NCBI RefSeq assembly: GCF_001183605.1
Contig: NZ_LFXJ01000008.1
Coordinates: 186,001-250,000 of the forward strand
Reading direction: 5' to 3'
DNA: 64,000 bases
Origin: Lysinibacillus xylanilyticus
GTDB lineage: Bacteria; Bacillota; Bacilli; Bacillales_A; Planococcaceae
Part shown: positions 1 through 7,881 of the stretch, in pieces
Layout: each line of letters begins with the position of its first letter
How positions within the stretch are numbered: the stretch's first letter is position 1
Notes under the pieces: generated by a model
Told to the model about the DNA's origin: nothing
The model's database searches: none
The model's input: only the letters and a program-made list of their open reading frames with translations
Position numbers and translations under genes: made by a program

Positions 1-1
1 T

Positions 2-577
2 ATACCAAAGCTGCTACACATACCAGTTCTGAAGCAAATTATTACGATTTATATTTCGTTTATTCGAGGTACGCCGATTTTAGTACAATTGTTTTTAGTG
101 TTTTATGGTATACCAGCGTTATTAAAGCTTGTGAATATTGATGTAACAAGAATGGATGCTATGTATTTTGTGATTATTACTTATACGTTGAGCAATGCTG
201 CATCGTTTGCTGAGATTTTTAGAGCAGCTATTTTAACAGTTGATCGTGGACAAATGGAGGCAGCTTATTCAGTTGGATTAAGTGGAATACAGGCCTTTTT
301 ACGTATTGTGCTCCCTCAGGCGATTCGTGTTGCCTTTCCCAATATGACAAATACGATGATTAGTTCATTAAAGGATACTTCTTTAGCATTTTCAATTGGT
401 GTCATGGATATGGTGGGTCGTGGAGAAACACTTATTGCTTCAACGACTAGGGCGCTGGAAATATATTTGGCGCTGTCCATCGTTTATTATGTCATTGTTA
501 TGCTGTTAGAAAAGGTATTAAAGCGAAATGAACGGTATCTTAATCGATATATGCCGAAGGAAGCGGCATCTAGCTAG
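2..577 (+). CDS. Amino-acid ABC transporter permease, 5'-truncated by window edge
   Basis: Membrane permease of a polar amino-acid ABC importer (HisM/GlnP type). The reading frame is open from base 2, so the N-terminus lies outside the window. The visible part starts just before the family signature FIRGTPILVQLFL. It contains the EAA-type loop (EAAYSVGLSGIQAFLRIVLPQA) that contacts the ATPase, followed by the conserved SSLKDTSLAFSIGVMDM stretch and a last transmembrane helix. The stop is 11 bases from the next permease, so the two probably form a heterodimer. Context (two permeases then a GNAT gene) resembles the B. subtilis ytmI/tcyJKLMN cystine locus, but the substrate is not shown by the sequence. 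Confidence 0.9.
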   Translation: MPKLLHIPVLKQIITIYISFIRGTPILVQLFLVFYGIPALLKLVNIDVTRMDAMYFVIITYTLSNAASFAEIFRAAILTVDRGQMEAAYSVGLSGIQAFLRIVLPQAIRVAFPNMTNTMISSLKDTSLAFSIGVMDMVGRGETLIASTTRALEIYLALSIVYYVIVMLLEKVLKRNERYLNRYMPKEAASS

Positions 578-588
578 GGGGAAATACT

Positions 589-1296
589 ATGACAATAGAT
601 TACGCTTTTATTTTTGAAGCTTTAATAGAAATTAGTAAAGTATTGCCGTTAACTTTGTTCATGACAGTTACGCCTGTCTTATTGGGCATTGTAATCGGTA
701 TAATAGTTGCTTTTGTTCGGATACAACAAACAAAAATTCTCGCACCATTGTTGAATTTTTACGTATCTTTTTTTAGAGGCACACCAATCATTATGCACAT
801 TATGCTTGTTTATTTTGGAATACCAATTGTGGTTGATGTCATTGCGAAAGCTCTAAAGATAGAGTATCAATCAAGCTCTATCCCTATTTTATTTTTTGTT
901 ATTTTGGCTTTGACGCTAAGTGCAGGAGCATACGCCTCTGAAATAATTCGGTCCGGTATTTTAAGTGTACCTAAGGGACAGCTAGAGGCAGCTTATGCAG
1001 TCGGTTTAACATTTTCACAGGCGATGCGACGTTATATATTACCCCAAGCATTTAGTAAATCTATACCTAACTTCACAAATGTTATTATTGGGTTCTTACA
1101 TGCTACGTCACTAGCTTTTTTCCTTTCAGTTAAGGAGTTAACAGGAGTTGCAAATATCGTTGCTTCTATTAATTTAAAGTTTCTGGAGGCATTTATCGCT
1201 GTCGGGTTAATTTATTGGAGTGTTTCAGCTATTGTCGAATGGCTGGCACATCGTATTGAAAAAAGAGTAACTGCCTACAGTAGGGGCGGCATTTAG
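589..1296 (+). CDS. Amino-acid ABC transporter permease
   Basis: Second permease of the same importer, 235 residues, the usual length. It has about five hydrophobic helices, the signature FFRGTPIIMHIMLVYFGIP (residues about 62-80) and an EAA loop (LEAAYAVGLTFSQAMRRYILPQA, about 131-153). The ATG follows the GGGGGA ribosome site by 7 bases, immediately downstream of the first permease. It likely pairs with that protein and with a binding protein and ATPase encoded to the left of the window. Cystine is a possible substrate by analogy with TcyL/TcyM; this is inference. Confidence 0.9.
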   Translation: MTIDYAFIFEALIEISKVLPLTLFMTVTPVLLGIVIGIIVAFVRIQQTKILAPLLNFYVSFFRGTPIIMHIMLVYFGIPIVVDVIAKALKIEYQSSSIPILFFVILALTLSAGAYASEIIRSGILSVPKGQLEAAYAVGLTFSQAMRRYILPQAFSKSIPNFTNVIIGFLHATSLAFFLSVKELTGVANIVASINLKFLEAFIAVGLIYWSVSAIVEWLAHRIEKRVTAYSRGGI

Positions 1297-1311
1297 AAAG
1301 GGGATCAAACG

Positions 1312-1824
1312 ATGACAGTAGCTGAAATAGTGATTGAACATTTGAAAGAGGAAGACTATGCAAGTTATTTAGAGGTTCTAGTAGAAAGTTATGCACAGTA
1401 TGAAAAAGAATATGAAAATCCAGAGGACTGGGCTTCATACTTAAGTGATATTCGGGCATCTGTTGGTAATCCTAATGCAGAGACAATTTTAGTGGCAAAG
1501 CGTGGCGATGAGATTTTAGGGGGACTGCAATTATTTACAGATTCTGAAAAAGCATATGGTTTACCAGAGCTTAACATACAATCTACCATTGTGCGCTTAC
1601 TTGGCGTGCATCCTAAGGGAAGAGGGCTAGGTGTTGCTAAAAAATTATTGCATGAAAGCTTTGCCTTTGCTCGTAATCGTCAGGATCGAGCATTATATTT
1701 GCACTCAGGTGATATAATGCAGGCTGCTATTAACCTTTACTTATCACTAGGCTTCGTACGAGATGAATCAAAGGAATTTTATAAAGGACAGAAGCTAGTA
1801 AAAAGCTTCCGCTATGAACTGTAA
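1312..1824 (+). CDS. GNAT family N-acetyltransferase
   Basis: Acetyl-CoA dependent N-acetyltransferase of 170 residues. The acetyl-CoA loop is seen as LGVHPKGRGLGVAKKLL (motif A, about residues 95-111), followed by the C-terminal LYLSLGFVRDE segment typical of the fold. It starts 15 bases after the permease with an AAAGGGGATC ribosome site, so it is the last gene of the operon and is closed by the hairpin at 1831-1860. Acetyltransferases next to cystine-type importers (B. subtilis ytmI) act in processing of unusual thiol or amino-acid derivatives. The substrate here is unknown. Confidence 0.85.
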   Translation: MTVAEIVIEHLKEEDYASYLEVLVESYAQYEKEYENPEDWASYLSDIRASVGNPNAETILVAKRGDEILGGLQLFTDSEKAYGLPELNIQSTIVRLLGVHPKGRGLGVAKKLLHESFAFARNRQDRALYLHSGDIMQAAINLYLSLGFVRDESKEFYKGQKLVKSFRYEL

Positions 1825-1830
1825 AAAATG

Positions 1831-1860
1831 AACCCGTTGATTTTGACATCAACGGGTTTT
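1831..1860. terminator. Bidirectional hairpin terminator
   Basis: Perfect 11-bp arms (AACCCGTTGAT / ATCAACGGGTT) with a 6-base loop and a T run. It lies between the convergent acetyltransferase and FAD oxidase genes and can serve both. Confidence 0.8.
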
Positions 1861-1882
1861 ATATGTTTGAGAGAATAATGAA

Positions 1883-3262
1883 TTACATGTTGAAAATTTT
1901 CCCTGGATTCATAATATTATGTGGATCAAGTGCTGCCTTTATGCTCTTCATCACTGATAGAGATGTACCGTGCTCTGTGGACTGATATTTCATTTTTCCA
2001 ATACCAACACCATGTTCACCTGTACAAGTGCCACCACGCAGTAAAGCAAAGTGCACAATATGTTCATTGAAGCGGTTGGCTTTTGCTTGCTCCTCGGCAT
2101 CGTTTGGATCTAACATTAACAAGGCATGAAAGTTACCGTCTCCAACATGACCTACTATTCCACCTGCTAGACCAACATCCTCAAGCTGTTCACGAGCATA
2201 TAAAACGGATTCAGCAAGCATAGAAATAGGCACACAAACATCAGTCGACATAAGCTTTTTCCCTGGATAAGCATGGATATATGCATAGGCCAATGAATGG
2301 CGTGACTCCCAGAGCTTATTACGTGCAGCATTGTCATGTTCAAATTCAACAGAAAGACAGCCAAAGTCGTCAAAAATTTCTTTAGCAAATTCTATATCGG
2401 CATGCATACCTGCTTCATTTCCGTGAAATTCTAAAAATAGTGTTGGTTTTTCGTCATAGGATGTTTCATTATAAATATTTGCTTGTTTGATAGAGGCTTC
2501 ATCGACCAGTTCAACACGGCCAATTGAAATGCCCGCTTGCAACAATGCGGTTACTGCACTGACAGCATCGCCAACTGTCGTAAAAACTGCACGTCCCGCC
2601 GTTACAAATTCGGGTATACCATAGACTTGTAAAGTTAATTCTGTAAAGCAACCTAGCGTACCCTCAGAGCCAATGAAAAGGCCATTCAAGTGATATCCAG
2701 AAGAAGATTTTGCTGCTAAGCTACCGGTATGAATGACTGAACCGTCTGCGAGTACAACCTCTAAATCTCGTACTTGATCGCGCATAACACCATAGCGTAC
2801 TGCTGTTGTCCCGCTGGCATTAGTTGCCGCCATTCCACCGAGTGTAGCATCAGCACCAGGGTCAACTGTGAATTGAAGTCCATGTTTTTTTAATTCTTTA
2901 TTCAATTGGGCACGTGTTACACCCGGTTGTACTTTCACAAGCAGGTCATCTGGTCGAATTTCTAAAATAGCATTCATTTCAGAGAAATCGATAGAAATGC
3001 CATTTGCAATGGGAATTGCATTTCCTTCCAAGCTTGAGCCAACACCAAAAGGTACGACTGGTACACGTTCCGCATGCGCAATTTTCAAGATGGCACTTAC
3101 ATCGCCCGTGGAACGAGGGAAGACAACGATATCTGGTAAGCTCATTGTATGATGAGATTCGTCCTTTCCATGTAGCTGTCGCACCGTTTCGTTTGTTGAC
3201 ACCTGTTCTTCAGATAAAACCTTTTTTAGTTGATTTACTATTAATTCTACAGCAACAGTCAT
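1883..3262 (-). CDS. FAD-linked D-lactate/glycolate dehydrogenase (GlcD family)
   Basis: Flavoprotein of 459 residues that oxidises a 2-hydroxyacid (D-lactate or glycolate). The PCMH-type FAD domain spans about residues 40-220: VPFGVGSSLEGNA, then VDPGADATLGGMAATNASGT, then FIGSEGTLG. The C-terminal oxidase domain carries HVGDGNFHALLMLD and ends with GEHGVGIGKMKY, the hallmark of this family. The ATG has a strong AGGAGGG site. It is monocistronic and closest in layout to B. subtilis YsfC/GlcD or DLD-type single-chain enzymes. No GlcF-type Fe-S partner is nearby, so it may act alone with quinone or cytochrome as acceptor; substrate preference is not decidable here. Confidence 0.88.
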   Translation of the reverse strand: MTVAVELIVNQLKKVLSEEQVSTNETVRQLHGKDESHHTMSLPDIVVFPRSTGDVSAILKIAHAERVPVVPFGVGSSLEGNAIPIANGISIDFSEMNAILEIRPDDLLVKVQPGVTRAQLNKELKKHGLQFTVDPGADATLGGMAATNASGTTAVRYGVMRDQVRDLEVVLADGSVIHTGSLAAKSSSGYHLNGLFIGSEGTLGCFTELTLQVYGIPEFVTAGRAVFTTVGDAVSAVTALLQAGISIGRVELVDEASIKQANIYNETSYDEKPTLFLEFHGNEAGMHADIEFAKEIFDDFGCLSVEFEHDNAARNKLWESRHSLAYAYIHAYPGKKLMSTDVCVPISMLAESVLYAREQLEDVGLAGGIVGHVGDGNFHALLMLDPNDAEEQAKANRFNEHIVHFALLRGGTCTGEHGVGIGKMKYQSTEHGTSLSVMKSIKAALDPHNIMNPGKIFNM

Positions 3263-3340
3263 TCCAATCCCTCCTAATTTTCTGATAAATTAAACTTTAT
3301 CACGCATTTATTAGAAATGGAATGAACTGTCTATAAAAAC

Positions 3341-3550
3341 TTAGTGAGCAAAGACTTTTTCAAGTTTTTGAACAAATGCATCCTGCTCATCAGGACTAGA
3401 TTGCTGCCACCATTTTTCAAAAAATACACCAAGCCCTGGAAGTAAATGCTCTTCACCACGACTAATTGCATCTTCGACAATATCCTTAAATTCGGCCGCT
3501 GATTGGCCATGCACGTTTGTCGTAATCGCATCTCTTATTTGAAAATTCAT
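3341..3550 (-). CDS. sspI: Small acid-soluble spore protein SspI
   Basis: A 69-residue protein matching the SspI family along its whole length: N-terminal FQIRDAITTNVHG, central DAISRGEEHLLPGLGVFFE, and the trailing WWQQSSPDEQDAFVQKLE. SspI is a minor spore-core SASP made in the forespore. The ATG follows a GGAGGCG ribosome site. It stands alone, with a repeat element immediately upstream (3614-3855), so its promoter must lie in the roughly 60 bases between them or inside the repeat. Confidence 0.92.
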   Translation of the reverse strand: MNFQIRDAITTNVHGQSAAEFKDIVEDAISRGEEHLLPGLGVFFEKWWQQSSPDEQDAFVQKLEKVFAH

Positions 3551-3613
3551 CTATTTCGCCTCCTTAGTAGTAATTTTGTCCAACCTTTTAAGAAATATGT
3601 ATAGATAGACAAA

Positions 3614-3855
3614 TCAATTATGCCTCGGCATAATTGCGTCCGGAATCGGCTTTGTGCTTAGGCCTGCAAGATGCAGGTCAGTTAGCCGTTATCGCATGGA
3701 TGCGATGGTTTTAGGCTAACATCCTTTATGAGCTCTTTCAGATTCCGTGACATCCGCCGGAGGCTTTAACTTCTTTCAACACACGCTGAAAAGTAACTTA
3801 GCCAGCATTCATCTCACCACTTATAGAGGTAGGAGATGAATGCTGAAGGAAGTTA
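3614..3855 (-). repeat. Composite hairpin repeat, copy 1 (family R2)
   Basis: About 240 bp, the inverted equivalent of 35822-36075 with only scattered differences. Read on the minus strand it has two modules. The first is a foldback bounded by ACTTCCTTCAGC and TTGAAAGAAGTT enclosing a hairpin near TCTCCTACCTC. The second runs from CCTCCGGCGGATGTCACGG to GCAATTATGCCGAGGC, with inner inverted repeats. It fills most of the sspI-sigma intergenic gap (3551-4026), where I see no other gene. The first module resembles the hairpin ends of IS200/IS605-type elements (inference). Confidence 0.8.
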
Positions 3856-4026
3856 AACATATGATTTTTGAAATATCATACTGTTATTATGTATAAATAT
3901 TAAAAAAGATTTATAAAGACTTTCTAATCGTATTGACAAAAGAGCTGTTCGACATCCTCCTAGTATAGTAACTAAGATAAAGGTACCTAGGAATAATGGA
4001 CTGTGCATAGTCGACAGGACAATAAG

Positions 4027-4536
4027 ATGACAACACAGCATAATAATCAGTTATCGCCTGAACAACCATTTAATGAAGTATTAGAATTAGTCCAGCCGAT
4101 GATAACGTCGATTTTGTTAAGGTGCCACATTTATAAGGATTTTGAGTATTATCGTCATATAGCATCCATAGCCGTGTGGGAGGCTTGGCGTAAAGCGGAT
4201 CAATCAAAAGGGAAGTTTTCTGCTTATATTTATACAACCGTAAAAGGAGAAATTTTAAAAGAGCTTTTGAAAGAAAAAGGTTTTGAAAATACTCATACAC
4301 CTATGGATAATGACACGATAAATTATATTCGAGATTATGAAATGAGTGAAAGCAGCCCAGTTCTTTTAGAATGTATTATGTCTCATTTGAAATTTGAAGA
4401 AAGAAAAATATTACTACTTTTCTATGTAGAAGGTTATAGCTACTTGGAAATAGCTAAAGAACTAGGTTTATCTGTGGACGCTGTTAAAAAAAGACGTACA
4501 AGAATAATGATAAAGCTTCGTAAGTTGTTATATTAG
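4027..4536 (+). CDS. Short sigma-70 family RNA polymerase sigma factor
   Basis: About 169 residues with sigma region 2 (about 20-85: IASIAVWEAWRKADQSKGKFSAYIYTTVKGEILKEL) and a C-terminal region 4 helix-turn-helix (LLFYVEGYSYLEIAKELGLSVDAVKKRRTRI). It lacks regions 1 and 3, like ECF or SigO/SigI-like factors. No anti-sigma gene is adjacent. The ATG at 4027 with AGGA seven bases upstream was chosen; an in-frame GTG at 4003 is the alternative. The following gene is a c-di-GMP type membrane protein, separated by a terminator, so co-regulation is not shown. Target promoters are unknown. Confidence 0.78.
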   Translation: MTTQHNNQLSPEQPFNEVLELVQPMITSILLRCHIYKDFEYYRHIASIAVWEAWRKADQSKGKFSAYIYTTVKGEILKELLKEKGFENTHTPMDNDTINYIRDYEMSESSPVLLECIMSHLKFEERKILLLFYVEGYSYLEIAKELGLSVDAVKKRRTRIMIKLRKLLY

Positions 4537-4559
4537 CCGAATAGTACGAAAAAGCATCA

Positions 4560-4599
4560 AAAGTATGCTAATATCAAAACGAATATTAGCATACTTTTT
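4560..4599 (+). terminator. Rho-independent terminator of the sigma gene
   Basis: Perfect 15-bp stem (AAAGTATGCTAATAT / ATATTAGCATACTTT) with 8-base loop and T run. Confidence 0.88.
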
Positions 4600-4736
4600 G
4601 CATACAAATTCCAATAAAAATGCTATGATTTGTAAGAAGTCAAAGAAAAATACAATTTTTAATTTTATTTTCCCTTTTGATAGTTCATATTACCTATCTA
4701 ATTTTATATTTTTATTAGTATGGAGGGTTATTGTTG

Positions 4737-6896
4737 GTGAATAGGTTGAAACAACTAGAGATAGAAAAGATAGAGATTTGGTATATAGTATTGCCACTAT
4801 TGCTCGTGTTGCCACTATTAGGTTTAAGTAATCAGGTATTTGATTCATTTAAGGAAGAAAGTTACATTTGTTTGAATTTGATTATACAAGTACTAATTAT
4901 TGTTTTTACAATGGCAATCGCTATTCAATCTTGGCTCGTTTTTTCACACTTATTATCAAATCAAACATTATACATAGGTAATTTATTTTTTATCATCGCT
5001 TTGTTTGAATTAGTGAACTTGGTTATCGCTCAATATCCAATGGCTGAAACATTATATTTTGAAATATGGTTGGATTTAATAATGCGTTTATGCTTAGCGA
5101 TCGGTTTTCTCTTTATTATTTTAAAGCCAAAAAAACGCTTAACGATGAATGATCGTAATTATACATATAGCAGTTCCTTATTATTTGTACTTCTGAGCCT
5201 TCTTCTATTGTATCTCTCTTCAAAATATTTTTTTCTTGAAGAACAATTGTTGCTGAAAGCAAGCGCTATTGTTCATTTATTGTCTGCTGTCTTACAAGGT
5301 GTAACGATAGTGATCTTAAGTAAGTATAAAAAAAAGTTGCCTAAACGAGTTATGTGGCTTATAACCGCAGCACTTTATTTAATTATTAGTGATATTTTCT
5401 TTGCGTTCATTAAAGATTTGAAATCAATTTGGGGCTTTTTAGCATTGATTTACCAATTTTTAGCGTTCTACTTTTTCTTAAAAGCAATTTATTATACAAC
5501 TGTTGAAAAACCATTTCAGCAACTATTAAAAATAAAACGAGATCTTGAGCATTCGCAGCAGGAGCTTCATTTTCAAGCTTATCATGATGATATTACTAAG
5601 CTTCCAAATGAACATTTATTATTAAAAACCTTAAAAGAGGAATTACATGACAATAGTCGTCAAAAAGCAATCATTGCAATCGAAATTGATCGCCTTGCTG
5701 CTATTGGTTCATCTATAGGTATTAGCTATTCTAATACAATGATGAAGCTCATAGCTGAAAGAATTCAAGCTATATTACCTCCTCATTATTTTGCTTCAAA
5801 GCTTCGTGAGGGGCAGTTCATTATTTATATTAACCATGTGAAAACAAGAGAAGAGTTGCTACAATTTTGCTTAAACTTGAAGAGTGCTATGAAAAAACCA
5901 TTACAAGTACAACTATTTTCACTCAACGGAAATCTTAATATCGGCATCGCCCTGCATGAAGAAGATTGCTCAGGTGAAGAGCTTTTAATGCATGCTCAGT
6001 TAGCGATGAGAGAAGCAAGTCAAATACCTCAAAGAGTTCTTTTTTATAAGTCATTTATGTCAAATGGCAGTGCTGATCGTATATTGATTGAGCAAGAACT
6101 CCATAAAGCATTAGCCAATGAAGAATTTTACTTGGATTTTCAGCCTCAAGTAAATTTAAAAACGGGCAAAATTGAATCGGTAGAAGCGCTAGTACGTTGG
6201 CGTCATCCAACCCGTGGATTTGTTTCACCTGAGTTGTTTATCCCAATTGCTGAAGAATCTGGTCTTATAATTCCTTTAGGGAAATGGATCTTAGAGACGG
6301 CTTGCTCTCAAGCAAATACATGGAAGGAGCAAGGTTTGCCACCATTGAAGGTTGCTGTCAATTTATCTATTGGGCAATTATTCCAGCAAGATTTGGTGTA
6401 TATGGTGCAAGAAATCTTACAACGTACAAATTTAGAACCACAATATTTACAATTAGAAATTACGGAAAGTATGACGATGAATATTGATCATATAACACAG
6501 CTACTTCATGAGTTAAAGGCAATTGGTATCCAAATTGCTGTTGATGACTTTGGGACAGGATACTCGTCGCTTTCGTATTTAAAAGATTTTCCAATAGATT
6601 GTTTAAAAATTGACCGGGCTTTCGTTAGAAATATACAACATAATTCAAATGATGAAGCGCTTGTTTCTATGATTTTATCAATGGCGAAGCATTTGAAGTT
6701 AAAGGTTGTTGCCGAAGGAATCGAAGAAGTTGAGCAGCTTGCTTTCCTTATTAACGGTGATTGTGATTATATCCAGGGGTATTTATTTAGTAAGCCAGTC
6801 TCTGCTGAACAGATTTTCAATAATTTTAACGAGTTACACAATCGAGCAAAAGATATTTTAACCGAGTTTAAATATGAAGAGGATTTCATAATTTAA
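4737..6896 (+). CDS. Membrane GGDEF-EAL protein, probable c-di-GMP phosphodiesterase
   Basis: About 719 residues. Residues 1-265 hold around eight transmembrane helices (sensor). A GGDEF-like domain follows, in which the catalytic signature is replaced by LREGQF near residue 355, so it should not synthesise c-di-GMP. The EAL domain is intact: VEALVRWRHP near 481, LQLEITES, then VDDFGTGYSSLSYLK near 603 and VAEGIE. It therefore probably hydrolyses c-di-GMP at the membrane, with the GGDEF part as a possible GTP sensor. GGAGGG at 4722 precedes three clustered starts (TTG 4731, TTG 4734, GTG 4737); GTG 4737 has the best spacing. Confidence 0.9.
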   Translation: MNRLKQLEIEKIEIWYIVLPLLLVLPLLGLSNQVFDSFKEESYICLNLIIQVLIIVFTMAIAIQSWLVFSHLLSNQTLYIGNLFFIIALFELVNLVIAQYPMAETLYFEIWLDLIMRLCLAIGFLFIILKPKKRLTMNDRNYTYSSSLLFVLLSLLLLYLSSKYFFLEEQLLLKASAIVHLLSAVLQGVTIVILSKYKKKLPKRVMWLITAALYLIISDIFFAFIKDLKSIWGFLALIYQFLAFYFFLKAIYYTTVEKPFQQLLKIKRDLEHSQQELHFQAYHDDITKLPNEHLLLKTLKEELHDNSRQKAIIAIEIDRLAAIGSSIGISYSNTMMKLIAERIQAILPPHYFASKLREGQFIIYINHVKTREELLQFCLNLKSAMKKPLQVQLFSLNGNLNIGIALHEEDCSGEELLMHAQLAMREASQIPQRVLFYKSFMSNGSADRILIEQELHKALANEEFYLDFQPQVNLKTGKIESVEALVRWRHPTRGFVSPELFIPIAEESGLIIPLGKWILETACSQANTWKEQGLPPLKVAVNLSIGQLFQQDLVYMVQEILQRTNLEPQYLQLEITESMTMNIDHITQLLHELKAIGIQIAVDDFGTGYSSLSYLKDFPIDCLKIDRAFVRNIQHNSNDEALVSMILSMAKHLKLKVVAEGIEEVEQLAFLINGDCDYIQGYLFSKPVSAEQIFNNFNELHNRAKDILTEFKYEEDFII

Positions 6897-6922
6897 AGTT
6901 GGGTTTATCAGAGGTGTAAAAA

Positions 6923-7162
6923 TTGAAAAAAATAATAATGGTATTAGGGTATATAATATTTTTAACATCCTTTTTATATTTATCTATAAAAACATTGATT
7001 CTTTCTACAATGAGGGATTCTTTTCCAAATGCTCAATTTATTTTAAGCTTGCTTTTAATAATAACCATTACTGTGACGTTAGGTTTGTTTTTAAGAAAGT
7101 TTGCTAGTGATTATAAAAATTTGTTTTTATGGACTACTGTCATTTCCTGGATCTTCGCTTAG
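6923..7162 (+). CDS. Small two-helix membrane protein, unknown function
   Basis: A 79-residue hydrophobic protein with two or three predicted membrane segments (about 5-27, 38-57 and a C-terminal stretch) separated by a short polar loop. The start is TTG with an AGAGGTG site 5 bases upstream. It lies 26 bases after the EAL gene and before the terminator at 7201, so it is probably co-transcribed with that gene. No family recognised. Confidence 0.5.
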   Translation: MKKIIMVLGYIIFLTSFLYLSIKTLILSTMRDSFPNAQFILSLLLIITITVTLGLFLRKFASDYKNLFLWTTVISWIFA

Positions 7163-7200
7163 GCAATATTCTGGGGTTATTAAAAGTCCTTTTCAAAAGT

Positions 7201-7243
7201 AAAAAAACTGCTTACTTCACCTCAGTGAGTAAGCAGTTTTTTT
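7201..7243. terminator. Bidirectional terminator
   Basis: AAAAACTGCTTACT pairs with AGTAAGCAGTTTTT around a short loop, with T runs on both strands. It separates the EAL operon from the convergent sspH. Confidence 0.88.
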
Positions 7244-7258
7244 ATTTGATGATAAAGT

Positions 7259-7450
7259 CTAATGTACTAGGTAATCTTCCTTTAATTCACCTATGTCCAC
7301 TTCGGATCGTTCCTCTAAAGAACGACGTAAATGGACAGTTGCTGTTTTACCATCATCATGAAGCTTGTCAATCCAAATAGATACGCCATTATAGCTTACT
7401 TCATATTCTTTTGGTGAGGCGACAATTTCTTGTGCACGTGTATAATCCAC
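7259..7450 (-). CDS. sspH: H-type small acid-soluble spore protein SspH
   Basis: A 63-residue protein with the SspH family pattern: RAQEIVASP at the N-terminus, YNGVSIWIDKL in the middle, and a conserved GELKEDYL tail. SspH is a minor spore-core protein expressed late in the forespore. The ATG is preceded by AGGAGGCCTTC. It lies 12 bases downstream of the small gene at 7463, so the two are probably one transcript. Confidence 0.88.
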   Translation of the reverse strand: MDYTRAQEIVASPKEYEVSYNGVSIWIDKLHDDGKTATVHLRRSLEERSEVDIGELKEDYLVH

Positions 7451-7462
7451 TTGAAGGCCTCC

Positions 7463-7636
7463 TTATTTTTTCGTCTTGCCTTCTTTAGTGACAGAATTAA
7501 TCATGTTCATAAACTCTTGAGAAAATTCTTCAACAGCTTTTTCACTAGCTTTGTCTGGAGCTATTTTTTGGTTTTTTGGCGTTTGAGGCAATGATCCTTT
7601 GTTAGCGCTTTGTCCTTGCTTATTATCTCTTCCCAT
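7463..7636 (-). CDS. Small hydrophilic protein of unknown function
   Basis: 57 residues, very polar (MGRDNKQGQSANKGSLPQ...), rich in Lys, Gln and Asn and ending in KEGKTKK. It has no hydrophobic segment. ATG at 7636 was chosen because AAAGGAG lies 9 bases upstream; an upstream in-frame start at 7696 lacks a ribosome site. Composition and its place directly before sspH suggest a spore-associated small protein, but I recognise no family. Confidence 0.6.
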   Translation of the reverse strand: MGRDNKQGQSANKGSLPQTPKNQKIAPDKASEKAVEEFSQEFMNMINSVTKEGKTKK

Positions 7637-7881
7637 GTTCAGTTCTCCTTTCGTTTTGATATTTCTTAATATGGCTTTGAATTGATTTTTTATCATGGGA
7701 AAAACTAGGAAAAGGAAAGAATATATTGTAGAACTGTATATAGAACTTTTTGCGTTAATAGATCAGCCTTAAATGCGCATACTATGCTAAGATATCGCCT
7801 TCGTAATCAACAACTTTTTGATCAAAGTAGTTCTTCAGACACCCACTGGAAAGTGCCTAGTCTACCAGAAATCACCCACGT

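Noticed and set aside
3933-3969. Promoter for the sigma gene (TTGACA and TATAGT)
   Set aside because: Spacing is 25 bases, too long for a sigma-A promoter.
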